A program made the position numbers and the translations under genes. A model generated the notes under the pieces. The model did no database searches. It was not told the origin of the DNA and saw only the letters and a list, made by a program, of their open reading frames with translations. Positions 36,632-46,315 of a stretch of DNA of 64,000 nt are shown here, one piece after another. The stretch's first letter is position 1, and each line of letters starts with the position of its first letter. The stretch comes from Bin5 sp965232575. Its GTDB lineage: Bacteria > Chloroflexota > Anaerolineae > Caldilineales > Caldilineaceae. Where the stretch lies: the NCBI GenBank assembly GCA_965232575.1, contig CBDDPZ010000008.1:620001-684000 (forward strand), written 5' to 3'.

Positions 36632-38347
36632 ATGACCAACGAAACACTCTACAACGGCATCACCCTCCCGCAAACCTGGCCGCCGCGCAACGTGATCGAA
36701 AGCTCCCGCGAGCCGATCCCCGTGCCTTATCTCTCCCATCCCCCGCAGGTCATCCCTATCGACCTGGGCCGCCAGCTCTTCGTGGACGACTTCCTGATCG
36801 CTGAGACCTCCCTGACACGGGCTTATGGCAAACCGGAAATCCACCCGCAAAGCCCGGTGCTCCAACCCGAAACCGACGAGGAGATGGACTCCGGCTTCTG
36901 CCCGATGGCCGCGCCCTTCAACGACGGTGCCTGGTACGACCCGCAGGACAATCTGTTCAAACTCTGGTATATGCCGGGCTGGTTCCACAGTACGGCTCTG
37001 GCCACCAGCACCGACGGCATTCACTGGCAACGCCCGCAACTCGATGTCACGCCCGGAACCAACCTGGTGTGGCCGAACAACGTTGGATCTGACCGCGACG
37101 GTTGTCTCGTCTGGCTCGACAGCGACACGCCCGACCCCGCGCAGCGCTTCAAGATGTTCCAATACTATCGCCATTACAAGCCGAAGCCGGGGCAACCCAT
37201 CCCACCCGGCAGTTGGCCGTCTCAAATGGCCAAGGGGGAGATGGTCTCTGAAGGCTGGGCGCAGGTCTCGCCGGACGGCATCCACTGGAGCGATCCGGTC
37301 ATCACCACGCAAGTCGGCGACAACACATCCTTTTTCTACAACCCCTTCCGCCGCAAATGGTGCATGAGCATCCGCCGCTCCGGTCGTATTGACGAGACCA
37401 CCAGGCTGCGCGCCCGCTTCTACAGCGAATCGGACGACTTCCTGCGCGGCGCGCAGTGGGACATGGATAACGACGAGGTCTTCTGGCAACGCGTCGACCA
37501 CCATGACCAGCCCGACCCCGCCCGCCCCAACCATCGCGTCGCCCTTTACGACGTGAACGTGACCCCCTATGAAAGCCTCATGCTGGGCTTCTTCGCCATC
37601 TTCCGCGGCCCGGAAAACGACATCTGCGCCGCCGAAGGCGTTCCCAAAGCCATGGACCTGGAGCTGGCCTACAGCCGCGACGGCTTTCATTTCAGCCGCC
37701 CGGATCGTACCCCCTTCCTCGCTTCCAGCCGCAAAATAGGAGACTGGAACCGGGCCTATCTTCATGCCTGCGGCGGCCTCTGCATGGTCGTCCACGACCG
37801 CATCTTTATCTACTTCGCCGGTTTCTCCGGCCTGTCACCAAAACTGGGTCCCAACGACATCGGCGATTCCGGCCTGTCGCGGCGCGTCATGTACGCCGGC
37901 GCCAGCACCGGGCTGGCCACCCTCCGCCGTGACGGTTTCGCAGGCATGGAAGCCGGCGCGGGGGGCGGAATACTGACGACGCGCCCCGTCACCTTTAACG
38001 GGGACCGCCTCTTCGTCAACATCAATGCTCCGCAGGGCGAACTGAGGGTGTCCGTGTTGGACGGTAACGGGGAAACTGTGGAAGGGTTGGGCGCGGATGC
38101 GTGCGCTGCGCTCAGTGTGGACAGCACCTGCGCCGAGGTGAAGTGGCCGTCCGGCGCCGACCTCTCCGCGCTGGCCGGTCAACCTTGCAGGCTGCGTTTC
38201 CATCTGCAATCGGGGCAGCTGTTCTCCTTCTGGGTGACGGATGACCCTGACGGCGCCAGCTACGGCCACATGGCCGCCGGCGGCCCCGGCTTCACAAACG
38301 GCCGCGACCTGCCGAACGGCAGAAAGGCAGTTTCTAGGGCCCGTTGA
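36632..38347 (+). CDS. Beta-propeller glycosidase-like protein, 571 aa
   Basis: Third member of the propeller family. STDGIHWQRP, SPDGIHWSDP and SRDGFHFSRP mark blades, and RLFVNINAPQGELRVSVLD the C-terminal sandwich. GGAG sits about 13 bases before the ATG. The last residues run into a family D repeat (AACGGCAGAAAGGCAGTTT) and then across the left end of an IS5-type insertion, which supplies the present stop. The end of this protein is therefore doubly foreign. Confidence 0.6.
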   Translation: MTNETLYNGITLPQTWPPRNVIESSREPIPVPYLSHPPQVIPIDLGRQLFVDDFLIAETSLTRAYGKPEIHPQSPVLQPETDEEMDSGFCPMAAPFNDGAWYDPQDNLFKLWYMPGWFHSTALATSTDGIHWQRPQLDVTPGTNLVWPNNVGSDRDGCLVWLDSDTPDPAQRFKMFQYYRHYKPKPGQPIPPGSWPSQMAKGEMVSEGWAQVSPDGIHWSDPVITTQVGDNTSFFYNPFRRKWCMSIRRSGRIDETTRLRARFYSESDDFLRGAQWDMDNDEVFWQRVDHHDQPDPARPNHRVALYDVNVTPYESLMLGFFAIFRGPENDICAAEGVPKAMDLELAYSRDGFHFSRPDRTPFLASSRKIGDWNRAYLHACGGLCMVVHDRIFIYFAGFSGLSPKLGPNDIGDSGLSRRVMYAGASTGLATLRRDGFAGMEAGAGGGILTTRPVTFNGDRLFVNINAPQGELRVSVLDGNGETVEGLGADACAALSVDSTCAEVKWPSGADLSALAGQPCRLRFHLQSGQLFSFWVTDDPDGASYGHMAAGGPGFTNGRDLPNGRKAVSRAR

Positions 38348-39180
38348 CATTTTGTTTGAGTCAGATGAGTGTAGAAGCGAAATGCAAGAAAGCGATGAAA
38401 CGTCGTGCGAGTTTGTCATAGCGAGTGAAAATGCGTCGATACCACTTGATTTTGTTGATAAACGTTCGACAATGTTGCGTTCTCGGTAGCGCTCTTCGTC
38501 ATAGTCCCGTGATTGTTCGCGATTGCGACGGGAGGGGATGACCACCTCTACCTGTTGGGCTGCGAGCAACTCTCGCAACGGGTCGGAATCGTAGCCTTTG
38601 TCGGCAATGACGGCGTCAAAATCGAAGGGGGCGAGCAACGATTCAGCCTGGGTCATGTCGATGATGCGCTACCGCTTCGCTCAATGAGCGCGATGAGCGT
38701 TCACCCCCAGTCAAGATGAACTTGAGGGGAAAGCCCAGGGCAGCGACGAGGAGATGGGTCTTGCTGCTAAATCCACCCCGACTCCGACCTAAGCGCTGGT
38801 CTTGCTGAGGCCCCCCCTTTTTGACCCGCCCGCTGCGCACATATGGACGCACACAGCTGTGCTGTCGGGCATCACTGCCGCCATGTCCGGGTCCTGCGTG
38901 AAACATGTCGGCCCAAACACCTCATCCCAGCGTGCGTAGCGCTTGAAGACGCTGTTCCACTTGCCATACCTGTCTGGCAGTTCACGCCACTGGGCGCCGG
39001 TGCGCAGAATCCAGTGGACTGCCTCAACGAGACGGCGACACGTCTCCTCTTGCCCTGCGTAGGCTCGAAGGTGTCCTTGCAGAAATGCGTATCGTTTCTG
39101 CCACTGATGGTCGGCAATTCTCTTTGTAAACATCCTACGATTGGCGCCATTTGTCAGAATAAATCAAACGCCAACGAGTC
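38338..39180 (-). mobile_element. Degenerate IS5-family insertion sequence, 843 bp
   Basis: Ends GGCCCGTTGACATTTTG (left) and, reversed, GACTCGTTGGCGTTTGA (right) are imperfect inverted repeats. CTAG occurs directly outside both (38334-38337 and 39181-39184) and fits the YTAR target duplication known for IS5-type elements. The flanks joined together read AGGCAGTTTCTAGCAGTC, a family D repeat, so the element landed in a D repeat. Confidence 0.75.
38361..39133 (-). pseudogene. IS5-family transposase, broken by frameshifts
   Basis: The transposase is spread over several frames: 39133-38789 gives the N-terminal half (TGAQWRELPDRYGKWNSVF), 38906 to about 38690 the middle (GRSRGGFSSKTHLLV with the DDE region), and 38656 to about 38470 the part FDFDAVIADKGYDS and RNREQSRDYDEERYRERNIV. 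One further base shift restores the usual C-terminus ending in the TGA at 38361-38363. One frameshift is normal for two-frame IS5 relatives; three are not, so it is dead. Confidence 0.8.
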
Positions 39181-39202
39181 CTAGCAGTCTAACATACAGG
39201 GT

Positions 39203-39588
39203 TTGACGGATAGGTGAACAGAGGCATACTCTCTGGAAGGCAGAGACAAGGAGAGGGAAGATGCCAGCGAAACGATATCGGGTGCGCTTGACAGCGGAGG
39301 AGCGCAAGGAACTGAATGGGCAGGTGAACACAGGCACAGGGTCGGGCCGCATCGCCGCCAAACTGGAAATCCATTACACCCCCAAGCATGGCAGTTGGCT
39401 CAATATGGCTGAAATCGAACTCAGTGTCCTGCATCGACAGTGCTTGAACGCTCGCATCCCTGACAAACAGACCTTGATGCAGCGAGTCTCAGCTTGGCAA
39501 AACTGTCGCAATGCTTCTGCATCAACCGTCAACTGGCGTTTCACCACCGCTGACGCTCGCATCAGTCTCGCACATCTCTATCCGTCAA
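39203..39588 (+). mobile_element. Internally deleted IS630-type element
   Basis: TTGACGGATAG (39203-39213) and CTATCCGTCAA (39578-39588) are perfect 11-base inverted repeats around the shortened transposase. At under 400 bp it is about a third of a full element. It begins 19 bases after the IS5-type element's target duplication. Confidence 0.65.
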
Positions 39589-39602
39589 TGAATGACTGTT
39601 GA
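39261..39602 (+). pseudogene. IS630-family transposase with internal deletion, 113 aa
   Basis: Residues 1-28 are the family N-terminus (MPAKRYRVRLTAEERKEL), and residues 35-113 its C-terminus (TPKHGSWLNMAEIELSVLHR with WRFTTADARI). About 230 residues, including the first two catalytic acids, are missing, but the frame is kept across the joint. The last codons lie beyond the right inverted repeat. Confidence 0.75.
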
Positions 39603-39637
39603 ACTAGTAGTAACGGCAACGGCTTCTGAACCAAGTT

Positions 39638-41353
39638 TCAGTCTCGCAGTCGTTCAGCGGTCAGATAGTACGCTCCGGCCAACTGGTTTCCCTGATCGTC
39701 GTGCCACCAGCTTTTCACCGTGGTCGGCCCGCGTTCCACCGCCATTTCAAACGTCTGCGCCGTCGCGTCCGGCGGCACGGGCAGCGTCTGCTCGCTGCGG
39801 CCCACCTGCAGCCAAGCGGCGGCAACCGGCAGCGCTTTACCCGCGGGCCAGCTGCCGTCCACACCTTGCATAACCGGCGCCGGGTCGGAGATGCCCAGGC
39901 CGGACTCTTCCGGCCAGCGGCGCAGCGTAAAGCTGTAGAGACCGGCGCGCGCCGCTTCAACGTGCCAGGCGCCGCTGTCCATCACCGGCCCGCGAATGCC
40001 GCGCTGGTTATCGGCATACACCCAGGCCCAGTCGCAGCTGCACAGGCGGGCCGGGTTCTCCGCGTCGGAGCCGATCGTCAGGGGCTGATAGTTCGTGAGC
40101 GTATCGCTTACGCCGTCCCACCAGGCGCCGTACTGCCCTCGCAGCTGCTTGACCAGCTCCGGATTGGCCGCGGCAACGTCCTGTTGCTGGCCCGGGTCAT
40201 CCCCGATGTTGTACAGTTCCTGACCGTCGATCAGCCGCCATCGCCCCCACATCACCGCGGCCCGATCCCTGCCAGTGAAGCCGGTTTGAGCGCCTTCGTT
40301 TGCATGTCCATACTGCACGACCGACGTCCGAGCCGGCACCCTGTCCGGCCGCCGCATGTGCGAAGCCAGCGACAAGCCATCGCACGTCCAGCCGTCCGGC
40401 GCCTGCAGATCACAGAGATCGATCAGTGTTGGCAGGATGTCGACCCCGCGCGTCACGCCGCCCACGTCGAGGCCGCCCTCGAGTCCCGCCGCCGGCCAGC
40501 GAATGAAACAGGGTACCCGGTGCCCGCCTTCGTATAACGAAGTCTTCCTGCCCCGCATTCCGGCATTGTAGATCCCCTCACCCATCGCCGTGCCATTGTC
40601 GGTCATAAAAATCAGGATCGTGTTATCACGGATCTCGTTATCCAGCAGGAACTTTTCCAACAGCGCCATATTCTCGTCAATGTTGGCGATCATGCCGAAA
40701 AAGCTGGCCTCATCCTGCCGGATTCCGTCCAGATATGGCTGCCGGTATTCATCGGGAACCCAATACGGGCCGTGCGGCGCATTTGTCGCAATGTAGGCAA
40801 AAAACGGCTCATTGCGCCTGTGGCAGCCCTGCATCCAGCGCATCGCCTCCTTGAACCAGACATCGGTGCAGTAGCCCATGTACTGCTTGATTTCGTCTTT
40901 ATGGCGATAATAGTCATCGAAATAGTCGTTCCCATAGTAGTCGGCCGCTGAGGTGATGCCGAAGGCGGGATGGTGGATCGTCTCGTGGAAACCGCGATCC
41001 TGCGGCCGGTAGGGGTAATTGTCGCCCAGATGCCACTTGCCGAAATGGCCGGTGTGGTAACCGTTGTCAGCCAGGATATCGGCCATCGTCGGCAGGTCCG
41101 CGCGCAGGAGCGAACGCCCCATACAGACGAACGTCGCCCCGTTTCGCAACGCATCCTGTCCCGTCATCAGCTCGCCGCGCGTGGGCGTACACATGGGAGC
41201 CACATGAAAGTCGGTCAGACGCACACTGTCGGCGTGAAGGCGGTCTAACGCAGGCGTTTTCAGAATTGGATTGCCCAGGCAGGACAGATCCCCGTAGCCC
41301 TGGTCATCGGTCAGCACGAATATGATATTGGGACGCGACTGCGTGTTCGACAT
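39638..41353 (-). CDS. Arylsulfatase-type sulfatase
   Basis: 571 aa from the ATG at 41353 (the open frame reaches 41404, but MSNTQSRPNIIFVLTDDQG is the proper start). Metal ligands Asp16-Asp17, formylglycine motif CTPTR with Cys55, and IFMTDNG near residue 280. Cleaves sulfate esters, probably from a carbohydrate. Maturation needs a formylglycine-generating enzyme or anaerobic SME, not seen here. No signal peptide. The C-terminal about 130 residues form a beta extension typical of glycan sulfatases. It lies near three propeller proteins, which fits breakdown of sulfated polysaccharide. Confidence 0.88.
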   Translation of the reverse strand: MSNTQSRPNIIFVLTDDQGYGDLSCLGNPILKTPALDRLHADSVRLTDFHVAPMCTPTRGELMTGQDALRNGATFVCMGRSLLRADLPTMADILADNGYHTGHFGKWHLGDNYPYRPQDRGFHETIHHPAFGITSAADYYGNDYFDDYYRHKDEIKQYMGYCTDVWFKEAMRWMQGCHRRNEPFFAYIATNAPHGPYWVPDEYRQPYLDGIRQDEASFFGMIANIDENMALLEKFLLDNEIRDNTILIFMTDNGTAMGEGIYNAGMRGRKTSLYEGGHRVPCFIRWPAAGLEGGLDVGGVTRGVDILPTLIDLCDLQAPDGWTCDGLSLASHMRRPDRVPARTSVVQYGHANEGAQTGFTGRDRAAVMWGRWRLIDGQELYNIGDDPGQQQDVAAANPELVKQLRGQYGAWWDGVSDTLTNYQPLTIGSDAENPARLCSCDWAWVYADNQRGIRGPVMDSGAWHVEAARAGLYSFTLRRWPEESGLGISDPAPVMQGVDGSWPAGKALPVAAAWLQVGRSEQTLPVPPDATAQTFEMAVERGPTTVKSWWHDDQGNQLAGAYYLTAERLRD

Positions 41354-41590
41354 GGAGCGGCCTTTCCGTGGCGCGTTGAATCGTGAGAGAGTTCCTCGCC
41401 GCATCTTACATTGAACGCGGGCGATGCTGCAATCGCTGCCCGTAGGCCCAACTTCCCAAAAAAAGACGAACTGCCGGCTGCACCAACCGATAACCGGTAT
41501 TTGCGGTTGACAGGGTTGAAGGTACCGGCGAAAATGGTCGCATCAGACGCGCGACCGATACGCTGCGACCCAGCCGACAGGAGGCACCCC

Positions 41591-42559
41591 ATGAGCCGCT
41601 TTGCCAACATAAGCCTGGTCAACTTTCCCACCCTGCCCGCAGACGAGCCGGGACGGCTGCAGAAAACGCTGGACCGCATGTGCGGCTATATCGCCGATGC
41701 CGCCCAGGAGCAGAGCGACTTGGTCGCCTTCCCCGAAATCTGCAACTGCCTTGACACTGCCGATCCATGGAACGCGGCCGAGACTCTCGACGGGCCGACC
41801 GTGGCCGCGCTCTCTCAGGCCGCCCGCCAGCATGAACTATACGTCGTCTGCCCACTCCTGCTCAGCGAAGACGGGCAGCGCTACAACTGCGCCGTTCTCA
41901 TCGGCCGCCAAGGCGAAATCGTCGGTGTCTACCGCAAGAACTTCCCCACCCACGGCGAGCTGGCAGCCGGCATCACGCCCGGTGTCGAAACACCCGTCTT
42001 CGAGACCGATTTCGGCCGCGTGGGGCTGTGCATCTGTTTTGATCTCAACTACTGGGAGGTCGGCTCCGGCCTCTGCCACAACCGCGCCGAACTGGTGATC
42101 TGGCCCTCCATGTGGGCCGGCGGGCGCATGTTGAGCAAATGGGCGATGGAGTTCGGCTTCAATCTGGCTGCCGTCTGGAAGGAACAGTCCATCTTTGTCG
42201 ACGTCGCCGGCCGCGAGATTCTGGCCGTCAAACGGGATGTCAGCGAGCGCACCGGACGCTCGCCCGTCGTGACCGCCCGCCTCGACCTGGACCGCCGCCT
42301 GCTCCATCCCGACTACAATCTGGACAAACTGCAGGCGCTCTTTGAACGCTACGGCGCGACCGCAGCCTTCACGGAACTGATCAAGCAGGACTGCCACCTG
42401 GTCTTCGGCTCGCAGCTCCCGGGCGTCTCCAGCGATCAGCTGATCGAGGAGTTCGACCTTGAGACGATGCGCGACTACCTGGCACGCGTGCGCCGAGACC
42501 GCAAAACGGCACTGGCGGCTGCAGAACCGGTCTATGCCAACGGACAAACTTTGCGCTGA
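41591..42559 (+). CDS. Nitrilase-superfamily carbon-nitrogen hydrolase
   Basis: 322 aa, ATG at 41591 with AGGAGG upstream; the frame back to 41411 has no family character. Catalytic triad Glu49 (AFPE), Lys116 (YRKNFP) and Cys149 (LCICFD). Hydrolyses an amide, nitrile or carbamoyl bond; the subclass is unclear. The last residues (TLR) and the TGA stop come from a family B repeat that begins at 42550, so the native C-terminus is lost or extended. Confidence 0.85.
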   Translation: MSRFANISLVNFPTLPADEPGRLQKTLDRMCGYIADAAQEQSDLVAFPEICNCLDTADPWNAAETLDGPTVAALSQAARQHELYVVCPLLLSEDGQRYNCAVLIGRQGEIVGVYRKNFPTHGELAAGITPGVETPVFETDFGRVGLCICFDLNYWEVGSGLCHNRAELVIWPSMWAGGRMLSKWAMEFGFNLAAVWKEQSIFVDVAGREILAVKRDVSERTGRSPVVTARLDLDRRLLHPDYNLDKLQALFERYGATAAFTELIKQDCHLVFGSQLPGVSSDQLIEEFDLETMRDYLARVRRDRKTALAAAEPVYANGQTLR

Positions 42560-42650
42560 CGCCCGGCGGAAAACGGCAACTATCCACGAAGAACACAAAG
42601 AAAACACGAAGAACGGCAAAAACAAAAACAGGGAGGGCGGAAGCGTCAAA
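42550..42650. repeat. Family B repeat, 101 bp, supplying a stop codon
   Basis: Ends TTTGCGCTGACGCCCGGCGG and AGGGCGGAAGCGTCAAA, inner core CACGAAGAACACAAAG. The TGA of TTTGCGCTGA is the stop codon of the nitrilase gene. It fills the space up to the SDR gene. Confidence 0.85.
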
Positions 42651-42677
42651 CTTAGCGCAGGACGGAGAGAGAATCTG

Positions 42678-43475
42678 ATGCTACTGACAGGAAAAACCGT
42701 CATTGTGACCGGCGCCGGCGGTGGCTTGGGCGCCGGTATCGCCGCGGTCTGCAGTCGCGAAGGCGCCAACGTGGTGGTGGCCGACATCCGCGGGCAGACC
42801 GCTCGCGCCGTTGCCGACAGCCTGCCCGGCGATGCTCTGGCCGTGCATTGCGATGTCGGCGACGACGAGGCCCAGGCCGAACTGGTGCAGAAAGCCATCG
42901 CTGAATTCGGCCGCGTTGATGGCCTTGTGAACAACGCCGGCATCAACTTTGCCAAGCCCTTCCTGGAAACGACCGCCGAGGACTGGGAGCACATTATCCG
43001 CGTCGACCTGCGCGCTGTCTTCTTTCTGACTCAAAAGGTCTGCCGACAGATGCTCACGCAGTCCCCCGGCGGCAGCGTCGTCAATATCGCCAGCGTCCAC
43101 GCTCACGCCGCCCTGCCCGGCGCCGGCCCCTACGACGCAGCCAAAGCCGGCGTCGTGATGATGGGCAAAAGCTTTGCCCTCGAAATGGCCCCGCACAACA
43201 TTCGCGTCAACGCGATCTCCCCCGGTCTGCTCGATACCCAGATCTGGCAGGACCTGCAGGACGCCGCGCCCAGCCCGGAAGAGTGCCTGGCCTACTGGCG
43301 CACAAACATTCCCATCGGCCGCGTGATCGCTCCGGAGGAGATCGGCGAGCTGGCAGCCTTCCTGCTCAGCGACCGCAGCGCCTCCATCACCGGCGCCAAC
43401 ATCTACGCCGACGGCGGCATGACCGCCCAGCTCATCAGCCAGGAACCCTACACCTCCAAGCCGATCGAGGGCTGA
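42678..43475 (+). CDS. Short-chain dehydrogenase/reductase (SDR)
   Basis: 265 aa from the ATG at 42678 (the frame is open back into the repeat and nitrilase). Nucleotide motif TGAGGGLG at 11-18, NNAG at 85-88, catalytic Ser139, Tyr152 and Lys156 (YDAAK). A classical SDR of the FabG/sugar dehydrogenase type, oxidising or reducing a hydroxyl with NAD(P). Cotranscribed with the nitrilase gene across repeat B. 43476-43728 shows nothing recognisable. Confidence 0.88.
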   Translation: MLLTGKTVIVTGAGGGLGAGIAAVCSREGANVVVADIRGQTARAVADSLPGDALAVHCDVGDDEAQAELVQKAIAEFGRVDGLVNNAGINFAKPFLETTAEDWEHIIRVDLRAVFFLTQKVCRQMLTQSPGGSVVNIASVHAHAALPGAGPYDAAKAGVVMMGKSFALEMAPHNIRVNAISPGLLDTQIWQDLQDAAPSPEECLAYWRTNIPIGRVIAPEEIGELAAFLLSDRSASITGANIYADGGMTAQLISQEPYTSKPIEG

Positions 43476-43728
43476 GCGCAGCCTGGACTCGTAGACGGAT
43501 CGTACCCATATTGTCCAGGACCCTACGCACAGCAAACGCACGCGCGTTCGCCGGAAGAGGTTGCTCTGAATACCGGTGTATCCACCCGCAAATCGGTCCG
43601 CAGAGCGTTCCGTTTCAACACATAGTCCGGACCCATTTCGGGTTTTCCTTCAACCCGTTCTTGGTGTAAGATAACCCTCTGGCATGAACTTCTAAACCGA
43701 TTCAGCTTTCAGCCGAAACAGTGCTCCC

Positions 43729-44994
43729 ATGACGAAACTCCTGTCTCTGTGGACAGACCGCCCCCGCTTCCATCATGATGTCAATATGCTCCTGATTGTC
43801 GTCGGACTTGTGGCGGTCAGCTTTTTCGGCATCCAGACCTTTCTGAAGACCTTCTACGTTCTGCGGCTGGGCTACAGCATGGTCTTTTTTGGCGTGTTTA
43901 ACTCAGCCAGCGCATTGAGCTACATGGTGATGAGCCTGCCTGCCGGCGCCCTGGGAAGCCGGCTGGGCTTGACGCGCACGATGCGCATCGGCATCGTCGT
44001 GACAGTCTTGGGCATGGCGATGCTGCCGCTGACCGAATCGGTGCCGGCGCTCCTCCGCTACTACTGGCCCGTCTTCTCGATGATGGTTGTCTCCGGTGGC
44101 TACGCCCTTTTCAGCATCAACATGGTGCCTGCCCTCATGGGGCTGACCTCTGACGAAAACCGCAACAGCGCCTACGCTATGACCGGCGTCCTGCGCGGGC
44201 TTGGCGCCTTCGTCGGTACCCCCTTTGCCGGCCTGCTGCCGGGCCTCATCGCATCCATGATTGGTGTCGGACTGGACAGCCCCGCCCCATATCGTCTGGC
44301 GCTTTGGCTGAGTCCTGCGGTTCTGCTGCTGGCCATTTTACCCTTGCTGCGCATCGGCGATGCGGAGCGGAGCGGCAAACATGAAGAGAAACCAACTCTT
44401 CCGGGCTCCTTTCCCGTCGCCCCTGTCAGCCTGTTGATCCTTTTCGTCTGGTTCAGCCAGGCCGCCGGCGCCACCTGCTACTCCTTCTGCAATGCCTTTA
44501 TGGACACGGAGTTGCAACTGTCCACCTTTGCGATCGGGGTCATCTCCAGCGCGGGGCAGTTCGCCTCCATCTTCGCTCCCATGCTGCTGCCGATGCTCGC
44601 CCGCCGCCGCGGCAACGGCTGGACGCTTATGGCAACGACCGTCGGCGGCGCCGCGAGCATGATCCCGCTCATTCTCATTCCCCAGTGGTTTGCCGCCGCC
44701 CTCGGCCAATTCGCCTCCATGGTCCTTTCGGCCGTGCGCATGCCCGCCCTTCAGGTCTATCAGATGGAGATGATCGAGAAGCGCTGGCGTTCGCTGGCCT
44801 ACGGCGCGGTAAACACGGCGATGGGCCTCAGCTTTGGGCTGGTGAGCTTCGGCGGCGGCCAGATCATTGAGAGATGGGGCTACACCAGCCTATTCGCGTT
44901 GGGTGTGTCCCTTTCCATCGTCGGCGCCACCATCATGTGGGGGATGTTGAAGAGGCCCGCGCAGATGGTTGCAGCCCGCGGCGCGGTGCAGTAA
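43729..44994 (+). CDS. MFS transporter, 421 aa
   Basis: Twelve hydrophobic segments; the motif-A loop after helix 2 reads GALGSRLGLTRTMRIG. Unlike the pair at 22259 and 24539 it has no C-terminal tail and is not a close relative. Substrate unknown. The stop is 25 bases before a nested A/B repeat. Confidence 0.8.
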   Translation: MTKLLSLWTDRPRFHHDVNMLLIVVGLVAVSFFGIQTFLKTFYVLRLGYSMVFFGVFNSASALSYMVMSLPAGALGSRLGLTRTMRIGIVVTVLGMAMLPLTESVPALLRYYWPVFSMMVVSGGYALFSINMVPALMGLTSDENRNSAYAMTGVLRGLGAFVGTPFAGLLPGLIASMIGVGLDSPAPYRLALWLSPAVLLLAILPLLRIGDAERSGKHEEKPTLPGSFPVAPVSLLILFVWFSQAAGATCYSFCNAFMDTELQLSTFAIGVISSAGQFASIFAPMLLPMLARRRGNGWTLMATTVGGAASMIPLILIPQWFAAALGQFASMVLSAVRMPALQVYQMEMIEKRWRSLAYGAVNTAMGLSFGLVSFGGGQIIERWGYTSLFALGVSLSIVGATIMWGMLKRPAQMVAARGAVQ

Positions 44995-45019
44995 CAAACA
45001 GGGAAGAGAAAGTAAGAGG

Positions 45020-45164
45020 TTTGCGCTGAGCCGACGCCATCTGCCGGCCCTTGGCGATTTGCGCTGACGCCCGGCGGGAAACGGCAGCGATCCACGAAGA
45101 ACACAAAGAAAACACGAAGAACGGCAACGGCAGAAGGGGGAGGGCGGAAGCGTCAAACAGCAAA
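45020..45164. repeat. Family A repeat split by a family B repeat
   Basis: 45020-45057 is family A up to CCCTTGGCGA; 45058-45157 is a complete family B unit (TTTGCGCTGACGCCCGGCGG to GGCGGAAGCGTCAAA); the short remnant CAGCAAA (45158-45164) would be the end of A. Compared with 16422-16521, B has entered A at a different point. Confidence 0.8.
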
Positions 45165-45223
45165 TAGCGAACCGTGTGCCGCTCAGGCAGGCGCACGGGG
45201 CCGAATACTGATTCTCCGGTCCT

Positions 45224-46258
45224 CTACAGCGCCAACTCAGCCATCATTCGCACAGTTTCGACGCTGTCGGTCATCACCGTCAGCGTTGTAATCGGTACCG
45301 TCTGCCAGAGTTGCAGACGGTCCGCGATGCGGGCGCGGCTGCCGCACAGGGCAACCGCGTCCACCAGCGCATCCGGCACAGCCAGGACCGCGCCAGCCCG
45401 GTCGCCGGCCAGATAGCTTGTCTGGATTTTGTCTGCCGCCTCTTCGAAACCGTAGCGGCAGGCCAGATTGTAATAGAAGTTCCTGCCCCTGCTCCCCATC
45501 CCACCTATGTACAGGGCCAGCATCGGCTTGAGCTGCATCCAGCAACTCGCCAGATCATCCCCCACCATGACCGCCACCGACGGCGCGATGTCGAACGCGT
45601 CCGGCCTGCCGTGCTGCGCGGCCCGCGCCCGCCCGGCAGTCACGGCCTCGGCAAACGTGGCGTCGTAATGCTCCGGCGCGAAGAAAATTGGCAGCCAACC
45701 GTCAGCCAGCTCCGCGGCCAGCGTCACATTCTGCGGGCCGATAGCAGCCAGGTAGATCGGCAGGTCTGCCCGCCCATGCAGGATGCTTTTCAGCGGTTTG
45801 CCCAGCCCCCACGAGCCCGGCCCACGGTAGGGCAACTGGTAACACTCGCCTTCAAAGGTCAGCGGCTCTTCACGCGCGAAAACCCGGCGCACAACGTTGA
45901 TATATTCGCGCGTGCGGGCCAAGGGCCTGGCATATCCGACGCCGTGCCAGCCCTCCACCACCTGCGGACCGGAGACACCCAACCCCAAGAGCATGCGCCC
46001 GCCCGACAGCTGGTCCAGCGTCATGGCGGTCATCGCCGTCATCGCCGGCGTCCGCGCCGCCATCTGCAGGATCGCGGTACCCAGGTGAATCCGTTCGGTC
46101 TGCGCGCCGATCCACGCCAGGGGCGATACCGCGTCAGAGCCGTAGGCTTCAGCCGTCCATATCGCGTAGTAGCCCAGCCGGTCCGCCTCGCGGATCAGCT
46201 CCATCGGCAGCGCGATCTTGCCGCCGGAATAGCCTGTGTTGAGTCCCAGTCGCATCAT
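45224..46258 (-). CDS. LLM-class (F420-dependent type) oxidoreductase
   Basis: 344 aa. Luciferase-like monooxygenase fold: LGLNTGYSGGKIALPMELI at the N-terminus, GTAILQMAARTPAMTAM, LSGGRMLLGLGVSGPQVVEG, and a C-terminal helix pair. Members in Actinobacteria and Chloroflexota usually use coenzyme F420, some FMN. The reaction is unknown. A second ATG lies directly after the first. It faces the MFS gene tail to tail. Confidence 0.85.
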   Translation of the reverse strand: MMRLGLNTGYSGGKIALPMELIREADRLGYYAIWTAEAYGSDAVSPLAWIGAQTERIHLGTAILQMAARTPAMTAMTAMTLDQLSGGRMLLGLGVSGPQVVEGWHGVGYARPLARTREYINVVRRVFAREEPLTFEGECYQLPYRGPGSWGLGKPLKSILHGRADLPIYLAAIGPQNVTLAAELADGWLPIFFAPEHYDATFAEAVTAGRARAAQHGRPDAFDIAPSVAVMVGDDLASCWMQLKPMLALYIGGMGSRGRNFYYNLACRYGFEEAADKIQTSYLAGDRAGAVLAVPDALVDAVALCGSRARIADRLQLWQTVPITTLTVMTDSVETVRMMAELAL

Positions 46259-46315
46259 AGTCTCCGAAAGCTGGGTTGAACGGTCAGAGTCCGTCCCCGC
46301 TGTTGGCCGCAGAGG

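Noticed and set aside
39261..39602. Small intact gene of 113 codons
   Set aside because: Both ends match IS630 transposase but the catalytic middle is missing; it is a deleted transposase.
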